Shown piece after piece: positions 1-5,394 of a DNA stretch of 5,905 bases (its first letter is position 1; each line of letters starts with the position of its first letter). Origin of the DNA: Lachnospiraceae bacterium (GTDB lineage: Bacteria > Bacillota > Clostridia > Lachnospirales > Lachnospiraceae); NCBI GenBank assembly GCA_015057205.1, contig SVEW01000136.1, positions 1-5,905 on the forward strand. Reading direction: 5' to 3'. The translations under genes were made by a program, and so were the position numbers. Below the pieces are notes generated by a model. It made no database searches. It was not told the DNA's origin and was given only the letters and a program-made list of their open reading frames with translations.

Positions 1-57
1 TACAAAAAATGGAATTAAAACCACACGAAATACAGTTAATTTATTTGGTAAATTCAT
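1..57 (-). CDS. pgsA: CDP-diacylglycerol--glycerol-3-phosphate 3-phosphatidyltransferase, N-terminal fragment
   Basis: Only the first 19 codons lie in the window; the gene runs off the left edge. They read MNLPNKLTVFRVVLIPFFV, the characteristic N-terminus of PgsA, in which a short amphipathic lead with the N-K-L-T-x-x-R signature enters the first membrane helix. PgsA is an integral membrane CDP-alcohol phosphatidyltransferase that makes phosphatidylglycerophosphate, the committed step to phosphatidylglycerol and cardiolipin. The catalytic CDP-alcohol motif is outside the window, so the call rests on the N-terminus and context. The ATG overlaps the last base of the rimO TAA stop (TAATG). A good Shine-Dalgarno lies inside the 3' end of rimO, so the two genes are co-transcribed and probably translationally coupled. 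rimO followed by pgsA is a pairing I recall from many Firmicutes. Confidence 0.86.
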   Translation of the reverse strand, partial: MNLPNKLTVFRVVLIPFFV

Positions 58-1367
58 TACACTAATTCTCCTATCAAATCGTATTCATAAGCACCGATTA
101 TGCGTGCTTTTACAAAGTCACCGGTTACAAGTTGCTCATCTGTCTGAATAAAAATATAGCCATCAATGTCCGGAGCATCACGGTAGGTTCTGCCGATATA
201 GGAATTTTCATCCGCTACTTTACCTTCAATAATTGCAGGTAAAATTTTACCTATCATAGTTTGATTTTTATCGTACAGAATTTCTTCCGAAAGTTCCATA
301 ATTTCGTCTTTCCAGTTCTGTTTCTGTTCCTCGGAAATCTGATTTGGCATTTGTGCGGCTACCGTTCCTTCTTCCGGCGAATAGCAAAAAGCACCTAAAC
401 GATCAAATTCCATGTCATTGATGAATTTCATTAATTCTTCATGTTGTGCAACTGTTTCACCCGGGAAACCACTAATTAATGTGGTCCGCAAGCAAATATC
501 TGGAATCCGTTCGCGCAGTTTATGGATATTCGAACGTAATTCTTGCTGATTAGTACGTCGATTCATGCTCTTTAATACGTGATTGTTAGCATGCTGAATA
601 GGCATATCCAAGTAGTGACATACTTTATCATTTCGAATCATAGAATCGATTAATTCATCGTATATTTCTTCCGGATAACAGTACAATATCCGTATCCAAT
701 ACAAGCCCGGTATCTTGTTCAACTCATCCAGCAGGAGATGTAAAGATTTCTTTCCGTAAAGGTCAATGCCATAAAGGGTTGTCTCTTGTGCAACTAAAAT
801 CAATTCTTTAACGCCTTGAGCTACGAGCTCTTTGGCTTGTTGTATTAACGTTTCCATTGGAACGCTTCGATACGGTCCACGTATCGATGGGATAATACAA
901 TAAGCACAATTCTTATTACATCCCTCTGCAATCTTTAAATGTGCATAATGACCCGGTGTAGATAAAACACGGGAGTTCTCCATTTTGGGAATGCTTTGAA
1001 GGGAATGGAAAGAACTCTTAACATCTTGTTCTATTACATTTAATATTTCATCATACGAGTTCGTGCCAAGAATAGCATCTACCTCCGGCATCTCTTTAAA
1101 AATCTCTTCTTGATAACGCTGGGAAAGGCACCCGGTAACAATTAGTTTCTTTAACCGTCCGCTTTCTTTATATTGTGCCATCTCTAGAATTGTCTCAATG
1201 CTTTCTTCTTTTGCGTCGTTGATAAAACAACAAGAGTTAACAACGATTACATCTGCTTCCGTTTCATCGTCTACAATTTGATGGCCGGCTTTTGTCAAAG
1301 CACCAAGCATATATTCAGAGTCGACTAAATTCTTATCGCATCCCAATGATACAAATAAAACATTCAT
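57..1367 (-). CDS. rimO: Ribosomal protein S12 (aspartate-C3) methylthiotransferase RimO
   Basis: A radical-SAM methylthiotransferase of 436 aa that adds a methylthio group to a conserved aspartate of ribosomal protein S12 in the cytoplasm. The N-terminal UPF0004 domain (about residues 1-125) carries the three ligands of the auxiliary 4Fe-4S cluster: C10 (VSLGCDKN), C46 (NSCCFIN) and C80 (VTGC). The radical-SAM domain has the CxxxCxxC set C150/C154/C157 in EGCNKNCAYCIIP. A C-terminal TRAM domain spans about 370-436. The words SLGCDKNLVDSE, AKEESI and DAPDIDG favour RimO over the tRNA enzymes MiaB and MtaB. An upstream in-frame ATG at 1418 would add 17 residues (MPFKGTFLYF...), but that stretch is encoded by the rpoZ-rimO hairpin and lacks family similarity. 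The start at 1367 has AGAAAGG 8 nt upstream and begins MNVLFVSLGC as expected. It lies downstream of rpoZ and shares one base with pgsA. Confidence 0.96.
   Translation of the reverse strand: MNVLFVSLGCDKNLVDSEYMLGALTKAGHQIVDDETEADVIVVNSCCFINDAKEESIETILEMAQYKESGRLKKLIVTGCLSQRYQEEIFKEMPEVDAILGTNSYDEILNVIEQDVKSSFHSLQSIPKMENSRVLSTPGHYAHLKIAEGCNKNCAYCIIPSIRGPYRSVPMETLIQQAKELVAQGVKELILVAQETTLYGIDLYGKKSLHLLLDELNKIPGLYWIRILYCYPEEIYDELIDSMIRNDKVCHYLDMPIQHANNHVLKSMNRRTNQQELRSNIHKLRERIPDICLRTTLISGFPGETVAQHEELMKFINDMEFDRLGAFCYSPEEGTVAAQMPNQISEEQKQNWKDEIMELSEEILYDKNQTMIGKILPAIIEGKVADENSYIGRTYRDAPDIDGYIFIQTDEQLVTGDFVKARIIGAYEYDLIGELV
67..72 (-). promoter_or_regulatory. Ribosome binding site of pgsA inside rimO
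   Basis: AGGAGA on the minus strand, 9 nt before the ATG at 57-55. It is embedded in codons for the last residues of RimO (I-G-E). It fixes the pgsA start and indicates that this start is used despite the overlap with the rimO stop. Confidence 0.75.
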
Positions 1368-1375
1368 TCTTTTAA

Positions 1376-1382
1376 CCTTTCT
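1376..1382 (-). promoter_or_regulatory. Ribosome binding site deciding the rimO start
   Basis: AGAAAGG on the minus strand, 8 nt before the ATG at 1367-1365. It lies just downstream of the rpoZ-rimO hairpin, so only the shorter 436-residue RimO has a sensible initiation site. Confidence 0.65.
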
Positions 1383-1388
1383 GTTTTT

Positions 1389-1424
1389 AAAGTAAAGGAA
1401 AGTGCCTTTAAAAGGCACTTTCCT
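1389..1424 (-). terminator. Intercistronic hairpin after rpoZ, probable intrinsic (partial) terminator
   Basis: A perfect inverted repeat has arms AGGAAAGTGCC (1396-1406) and GGCACTTTCCT (1414-1424), giving an 11-bp stem with a TTTTAAA loop when read on the minus strand. The stem can extend inward by A-T pairs. It begins 7 nt after the rpoZ stop and is followed on the minus strand by the U-rich run TTTACTTT. The stem is strong but the U-tract is interrupted by A and C, so termination may be partial. I see no clear promoter between it and rimO, so rimO-pgsA probably depend on read-through. It could instead be an mRNA processing or stabilising structure. Confidence 0.65.
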
Positions 1425-1431
1425 ACTAGCA

Positions 1432-1665
1432 TTATTCTTCTTCGGAAAGAATATGAATCTGTCCCTGGTACAATTCTTCTACTGCAGTAGAAAAGGGTTT
1501 GTGACAATTAGCCATAGCTTTTGCCGGAGCACCGTCGATTAGCTGACGAGCACGCTTAGCTGTAGCAATTACGATGGAATAACGGCTGTTAACAACCGGT
1601 TCCTCGCCAATTTCAACTTCGCTATTTACTACTCTCATTAAATCTGTGTAAGATGGATGTAACAT
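1432..1665 (-). CDS. rpoZ: DNA-directed RNA polymerase omega subunit
   Basis: A 77-residue omega subunit, a normal short length for clostridia. Omega binds the beta-prime subunit, aids polymerase assembly, and in some bacteria contributes to ppGpp response. The conserved core NSRYSIVIATAKRARQL lies at residues 26-42, preceded by the N-terminal MLHPSYTDLM wording I associate with Lachnospiraceae. It ends in an acidic tail (EEE). The ATG at 1665 has a strong AAGGAGA 8 nt upstream (1674-1680), 16 nt after the gmk stop. Pairing of gmk with rpoZ is conserved widely in bacteria and supports both calls. The downstream hairpin marks a possible end of the upstream transcript unit. Confidence 0.96.
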   Translation of the reverse strand: MLHPSYTDLMRVVNSEVEIGEEPVVNSRYSIVIATAKRARQLIDGAPAKAMANCHKPFSTAVEELYQGQIHILSEEE

Positions 1666-1681
1666 AATAAAAATCTCCTTT

Positions 1682-2314
1682 CTATTTCACATAGCAACTA
1701 AGTTGCTGTTTCATACATTTAATTTGCTCTTTCTTTCGGCAGGTGCGAGAATGTTCATTTTGAATAATCGCATGGACTTCTTCAACGCAACTCTCTAAAT
1801 CATCATTGATAACCCAATAGTCATAAGCACCTATGATATTTGATTCTTCATATGCCTTGGCCATTCTACGATTAATGGTCTGTGTATCCTCCGTTCCTCG
1901 CCCTGTAAGGCGGTTAAAAACAGTATCTGCATCCGGAGGCGTAACAAACATTAATAATGTGTCCGGCATTAACTCTTTGACTTTAAGAGCACCTTGTGTT
2001 TCAATTTCCAGAATGACATCATATCCTTCTTCTAATTTTTGTTCAACATAGGCTCTCGGGGTGCCATAATAATGACCGACGTACTGTGCAAACTCAAGCA
2101 TCTGATTCTCATGAGCCAAACGCAAGAACTCATCTTCTGTTTTAAAAAAATATTCCCGGCCTTCTATCTCACCCGGACGGGGGTCACGTGTGGTTGCAGA
2201 AACGGATAACGCATAAGTATCCGGATAACGTTTCATCAATTCCTTCATGATTGTTCCTTTACCGGAACCTGCAAATCCGGAAAAAACAACCAGAATTCCC
2301 TTTTCTTGATTCAT
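1682..2314 (-). CDS. gmk: Guanylate kinase
   Basis: A cytosolic GMP kinase (ATP + GMP to ADP + GDP) of 210 aa, needed for GTP and dGTP supply. The P-loop is at residues 13-21 (GFAGSGKGT), a variant of the usual GPSGxGKGT; clostridial enzymes often have GF in place of GP. GMP-binding residues appear in order: S39, R43 and R46 in SATTRDPRPGE, Y55 in GREYFF, E74, and Y83 in HYYGTP. LEIETQGA corresponds to the usual L-[ED]-[IV]-x-x-QGA segment, and the lid carries RLTGRGTED with a following INRRM. The last 25 or so residues form a basic, cysteine-containing tail (RTCRKKEQIKCMKQQ) past the conserved fold. The start has GAGGT about 7 nt upstream, 10 nt after the remA stop. It is a mid-operon gene between remA and rpoZ, as in B. 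subtilis. Confidence 0.96.
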   Translation of the reverse strand: MNQEKGILVVFSGFAGSGKGTIMKELMKRYPDTYALSVSATTRDPRPGEIEGREYFFKTEDEFLRLAHENQMLEFAQYVGHYYGTPRAYVEQKLEEGYDVILEIETQGALKVKELMPDTLLMFVTPPDADTVFNRLTGRGTEDTQTINRRMAKAYEESNIIGAYDYWVINDDLESCVEEVHAIIQNEHSRTCRKKEQIKCMKQQLSCYVK

Positions 2315-2324
2315 CTTTCTACCT

Positions 2325-2576
2325 CTATTCCTTCAATGGATCGGATGACATACGCCCTGCTATGGTTTCCGGTAACAAAGCGGATAACACAATTCGATCC
2401 GTATCTGTAACAATAATGGATTTCGTCTTACGGCCTTGCGTTGCGTCAATAAGGACTTCCGTCTCTTTGCTCCTGCCGATAATTCGTTTGGCTGGTGCGG
2501 AATCCGGATTAATAACTGCAACAATACGGTCTGTGTTCATCATATTTCCATATCCAATGTTAATTAATCTTCCCAT
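2325..2576 (-). CDS. remA: RemA-family (DUF370) DNA-binding regulatory protein
   Basis: An 83-residue member of the RemA/YlzA family. In B. subtilis RemA is a DNA-binding protein that activates biofilm matrix genes and osmoprotection genes; its targets in clostridia are not evident from this sequence. The hallmarks are clear: INIGYGN (5-11), R17, the INPDSAPAKRII segment (22-33), IDATQGRKT (43-51) and the C-terminal LLPETIAGR. The positions matching B. subtilis R18 and R50 are conserved (R17, R49), while the one matching R51 is K50. The ATG lies only 2 nt after the yicC stop (TAATTATG). No Shine-Dalgarno is visible before it, and an in-frame TGA sits 10 codons upstream (2601-2603), so no better start exists. 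Translation is probably coupled to yicC. Place in the yicC-remA-gmk-rpoZ order agrees with the call. Confidence 0.93.
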   Translation of the reverse strand: MGRLINIGYGNMMNTDRIVAVINPDSAPAKRIIGRSKETEVLIDATQGRKTKSIIVTDTDRIVLSALLPETIAGRMSSDPLKE

Positions 2577-2578
2577 AA

Positions 2579-3457
2579 TTATTCGATATTCTGAATCTGC
2601 TCACGTACTTTTTCAATTAAGGTCTTGAGTTCAATTCCTACATTGGAAATCTCAAGATCCGTAGATTTTGAAAGAATTGTATTGGCTTCACGATTCATCT
2701 CCTGTGCGATAAAATCCAACTTGCGGCCAACAGACTCTCCGGAAAGTAAAGCTTCTTTTGTTGCCTCTATATGACTCTTTAAGCGTACAATCTCTTCGTC
2801 TACACAAACCTTATCAGCGAAAATTGTAACTTCTTGAACCACACGTGCTTCATCGACTTTAGTATCACCAAGAAGATCTGCAATTTTTTCAATGAGACGT
2901 TGACGGTACTCTGTAATAATCTGGGGCGAACGTTCCTCGATAAAGGAAACGTAGCCTGACATCTCAGTAAGCTTATTTAGCAGGTCTTCTTTAAGCCGTT
3001 CACCTTCAACTTCTCTGCTCTTGACAAACTGCTTGCATGCGCCTTCTAAAGTACCCTGTAACTGAGACCAAAGGGCTTCCTCATCTAATGCAACTTCTTC
3101 CATGGAGAAAACTTCTGGAAAGCGTGCAAGTGAACTAATCCGAATATCATTCTCCAACCCGAATTCATCTGCCATTTGAGACATGTATTTCACATATTCC
3201 TTTGCAATTTCAGGATTGTATTTTACATTTTCCTGTCCCTCGGTAAAGTCTTCAAACATGATATACAAATCGACTTTGCCACGTTGAATATAATTCTTCA
3301 AAAGCGTACGAATTGCGTTATCAAACATGTTTAACTTCTTAGGCATCTTCGTACTTACATCAAAATAACGATGATTTACAGCCTTTAGCTCGACGGAAAT
3401 CTTATAGTTGTCATTACTACTTTCGTCGCGACCAAATCCGGTCATACTCTTTATCAT
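2579..3457 (-). CDS. yicC: YicC/YloC-family endoribonuclease
   Basis: A full-length 292-residue YicC/YloC protein. Family members from E. coli and B. subtilis are reported as endoribonucleases acting in RNA turnover; the substrate here is unknown. The N-terminal YicC domain (about 1-155) opens with the signature MIKSMTGFGR and includes ELKAVNHRYFD (23-33) and the IQRGKVDLYI segment. The C-terminal DUF1732 domain (about 205-292) contains DEEIVRLKSHI (220-230), GRKLDFIAQEMNREANTI (244-261) and the terminal VREQIQNIE. The central part (about 145-200) is charged and helical. The start at 3457 has AGGAG 6 nt upstream. It is the first gene of the leftward operon, about 60 nt downstream of a near-consensus promoter, and its stop lies 2 nt before remA. 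It corresponds to B. subtilis yloC in the same gene order. Confidence 0.95.
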   Translation of the reverse strand: MIKSMTGFGRDESSNDNYKISVELKAVNHRYFDVSTKMPKKLNMFDNAIRTLLKNYIQRGKVDLYIMFEDFTEGQENVKYNPEIAKEYVKYMSQMADEFGLENDIRISSLARFPEVFSMEEVALDEEALWSQLQGTLEGACKQFVKSREVEGERLKEDLLNKLTEMSGYVSFIEERSPQIITEYRQRLIEKIADLLGDTKVDEARVVQEVTIFADKVCVDEEIVRLKSHIEATKEALLSGESVGRKLDFIAQEMNREANTILSKSTDLEISNVGIELKTLIEKVREQIQNIE

Positions 3458-3482
3458 AACAATCTCCTAATCAATATTCATT

Positions 3483-3517
3483 CTATGCCCTTTACATATA
3501 GTGAACAATATGCATAG
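3483..3517 (-). promoter_or_regulatory. Potential 5'-end hairpin in the yicC operon leader
   Basis: Minus-strand CTATGC (3517-3512) pairs with GCATAG (3488-3483). A second, inner ATAT/ATAT pairing can close an 8-nt loop, leaving an unpaired GTAAAGG on one side. With a predicted transcription start near 3519 this would form within 2-3 nt of the 5' end of the mRNA. No SD or T-run is included, so it is not a terminator. It may stabilise the 5' end or overlap an operator. The region also holds the 8-bp palindrome TATGCATA (3509-3516). The function is inferred only. Confidence 0.35.
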
Positions 3518-3525
3518 ATATATTT

Positions 3526-3554
3526 ATTATAAGCAAATTCATTTTTTAAGTCAA
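3526..3554 (-). promoter_or_regulatory. Sigma-A-type promoter of the yicC-remA-gmk-rpoZ operon
   Basis: On the minus strand the -35 element is TTGACT (3554-3549, five of six consensus bases). A 17-bp spacer is followed by a perfect -10 TATAAT (3531-3526). Transcription is predicted to start near 3519, giving a leader of about 60 nt to the yicC ATG. This is the best promoter in the window and is consistent with constitutive housekeeping expression. Confidence 0.85.
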
Positions 3555-3561
3555 TGAATAG

Positions 3562-3591
3562 TTAGCATTTTGTGAAAAAACATGCTATACT
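3562..3591 (+). promoter_or_regulatory. Promoter of rqcH with extended -10
   Basis: The -10 element is TATACT (3586-3591), preceded by TGC to make an extended -10 (TGnTATACT). The weak -35 TTAGCA (3562-3567) lies 18 bp upstream. The start is predicted near 3598, leaving a leader of about 25 nt with the SD AGGAAGGTG at 3608-3616. It is weaker than the opposing operon promoter and lies back to back with it. Confidence 0.65.
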
Positions 3592-3623
3592 CTTTTTAGA
3601 TAATATTAGGAAGGTGACTGAAT

Positions 3624-5366
3624 ATGGCATTTGATGGAATAACCATTTGTAATTTAGTACATGAATTACGTGAGAATATAGAAAATGGACGTATCAATAA
3701 AATTGCACAACCGGAAACAGATGCGTTAATGCTGACAATTAAGGGACCAAATGGTAATAGAAAATTATTTTTATCAGCAAGTGCATCGCTTCCACTTATT
3801 TATTTTACGGAAAAGAACAAACAAAATCCTATGACTGCGCCAAATTTTTGCATGTTATTACGCAAGCATTTGTCTTCTGCCCGCATTATTAAGATTTATC
3901 AGCCGGATTTTGAACGTATAATTGTTTTTGAAATTGAGCATCGTAATGAACTTGGGGATTTGTGCCTAAAAAAACTAATCGTAGAAATTATGGGAAAACA
4001 CAGTAATATTATATTTACGGACGATAAGGATATGATTATTGATAGTATTAAGCATATCCCTGCAAGTGTAAGTTCTGTTCGCGAAGTTTTGCCGGGGCGT
4101 CATTATTTTATTCCTAAGACAACCAAGAAGGCTAATCCGATTTATACTACACTTCAAGAGTTTGAAAATCTGGTCTTTGAAAAAGCGATGCCATTGGCAA
4201 AAGCAATTTATCAAAGCTATACAGGGATTAGTCCTGTTGCTGCTCAGGAAATATGCTATCGCGCATCTCTTGATGGTGACAGGCCTGTTCAGACATTGGA
4301 TGCGAATGCAAAAATGCATCTATTTCACACGTTTGAATTGTTTATGGATGATATTCGTCAGGAAAACTTTTCACCGATGATTATATATAATCAAAAGGAG
4401 CCAAAAGAGTATACTGTTTTTCCGTATGAGCAATTTCGTGATTATCAGGCGCTATCGGTTGACTCGATTTCATTGGCACTTGAAACGTTTTATCAGGACA
4501 AGGAAATCTACAGTCGTATTCACCAGAAATCGGCAGATTTGCGTCGTATTGTAACAAGCGCCTTAGAACGCAACCGCAAGAAATATGATCTACAACTGCA
4601 CCAATTAGCGGATACTGAAGGAAAGGATAAATACAAACTTTACGGAGAACTTTTGCATACCTATGGATATAGTGCTGTTCCCGGAGATAAAAGTATCACT
4701 TGTCTGAATTATTATACAAATGAAGATATCACGATCCCATTAGATGAAACAAAAACAGCAATGGAAAATGCAACGCGCTATTTTGAAAAATATAATAAAT
4801 TGAAGCGTACGAAAGAGGCATTAGAAGAACTCATAGTTGAGACTAAACAAGAAATTGAACACTTAGATGCTGTTCTTACATCCATTGACATTTCTACCAC
4901 TGAGGAGGATTTAAAACAGATTCGTGAAGAATTAATTATTTCCGGTGAAATGAAAGAACGTGGAAAAGAAACCAAGAAAACCAAAAGTAAAAGTAAACCA
5001 TTTCATTACCGGACTGCGGATGGGTATGACATTTATGTTGGAAAAAATAACCTGCAAAATGATGAACTGACTTTTAAATTTGCAAACGGGAATGACTGGT
5101 GGTTTCATGCTAAAAAAATGCCCGGCTCTCATGTGGTTGTAAAATCGAAGGGAGATGAATTGCCGGATCATGTTTTTGAAGATGCGGCACGCCTGGCAGC
5201 ATATTATTCGAAGGGACGCGGTAGCCAGAAAGTGGAAATCGATTATGTTCGTCGCAAAGAGGTGAAAAAACCGGGCGGTTCAAAACCTGGATTTGTTGTT
5301 TATTATACCAATTATTCCATGACGAGCGATGATGACATTTCTCAACTGACGCTTTTAGACGATTAA
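3624..5366 (+). CDS. rqcH: NFACT-family ribosome quality control protein RqcH (Rqc2/NEMF homologue; FbpA-like)
   Basis: A 580-residue NFACT protein, full length for the family. RqcH binds 50S subunits carrying stalled peptidyl-tRNA and recruits tRNA-Ala to add C-terminal alanine tails that mark the chain for degradation. Older annotation calls it fibronectin/fibrinogen-binding protein. Order of parts: NFACT-N from residue 1 (MAFDGI, LFLSASASLPLIY, APNFCMLLRKH, IMGKHSNIIF); a helix-hairpin-helix-like segment near 190-235 (YTGISPVAAQEICYRA); a long helical coiled-coil region about 280-440; a Lys-rich linker near 444-458; and the NFACT-R domain about 459-566 (DWWFHAKKMPGSHVVV at 491-506). The motif equivalent to Asp97-Arg98 of B. 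subtilis RqcH reads Glu97-Arg98 here. The SD AGGAAGGTG ends 7 nt before the ATG. It is divergent from yicC, and its stop lies inside a terminator shared with recG. It corresponds to B. subtilis yloA in position. Confidence 0.95.
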   Translation: MAFDGITICNLVHELRENIENGRINKIAQPETDALMLTIKGPNGNRKLFLSASASLPLIYFTEKNKQNPMTAPNFCMLLRKHLSSARIIKIYQPDFERIIVFEIEHRNELGDLCLKKLIVEIMGKHSNIIFTDDKDMIIDSIKHIPASVSSVREVLPGRHYFIPKTTKKANPIYTTLQEFENLVFEKAMPLAKAIYQSYTGISPVAAQEICYRASLDGDRPVQTLDANAKMHLFHTFELFMDDIRQENFSPMIIYNQKEPKEYTVFPYEQFRDYQALSVDSISLALETFYQDKEIYSRIHQKSADLRRIVTSALERNRKKYDLQLHQLADTEGKDKYKLYGELLHTYGYSAVPGDKSITCLNYYTNEDITIPLDETKTAMENATRYFEKYNKLKRTKEALEELIVETKQEIEHLDAVLTSIDISTTEEDLKQIREELIISGEMKERGKETKKTKSKSKPFHYRTADGYDIYVGKNNLQNDELTFKFANGNDWWFHAKKMPGSHVVVKSKGDELPDHVFEDAARLAAYYSKGRGSQKVEIDYVRRKEVKKPGGSKPGFVVYYTNYSMTSDDDISQLTLLDD

Positions 5367-5394
5367 AAAAAGACGGAGCAATCCGTCTTTTTTT
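5365..5394. terminator. Bidirectional intrinsic terminator shared by rqcH and recG
   Basis: GACGGA (5372-5377) and TCCGTC (5382-5387... within 5382-5387) form a GC-rich stem closed by a GCAA tetraloop on the plus strand. Seven A's (5365-5371) and seven T's (5388-5394) flank it. Either strand therefore yields a stem followed by a T-run, so it can stop rqcH reading right and recG reading left. The stops of both genes (5364-5366 and 5393-5395) overlap its A/T arms. Confidence 0.92.

Noticed and set aside
1368..1418. A 17-residue N-terminal extension of RimO from an ATG at 1418
   Set aside because: It is encoded by the rpoZ-rimO hairpin, has no family similarity, and lacks a good ribosome binding site; the ATG at 1367 has one and gives the expected RimO N-terminus.
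1833..2051. Plus-strand open frame of 72 codons inside gmk
   Set aside because: Antisense to conserved Gmk residues (lid and QGA segment); no ribosome binding site or known domain.
2251..2628. Plus-strand open frame of 125 codons across remA and neighbouring genes
   Set aside because: It lies opposite three well-supported minus-strand genes, has no recognisable domain, and arises from the antisense frame of conserved coding sequence.
3458..3623. A riboswitch or small RNA in the 166-bp divergent intergenic region
   Set aside because: The space is filled by two promoters, a 60-nt leader with a simple hairpin, and a 25-nt leader; it is too short for a known riboswitch class and I see no conserved aptamer motif.
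3975..4319. Minus-strand open frame of 114 codons inside rqcH
   Set aside because: Antisense to the conserved NFACT-N and HhH region; its composition is irregular and no family is recognisable.
4162..4380. Plus-strand open frame of 72 codons within rqcH in another frame
   Set aside because: Out-of-frame shadow of the continuous rqcH frame, with no sign of a frameshift in the real gene.
4778..5171. Two minus-strand open frames (68 and 79 codons) opposite the 3' half of rqcH
   Set aside because: Antisense to the coiled coil and the conserved NFACT-R domain; no start signals or domains.
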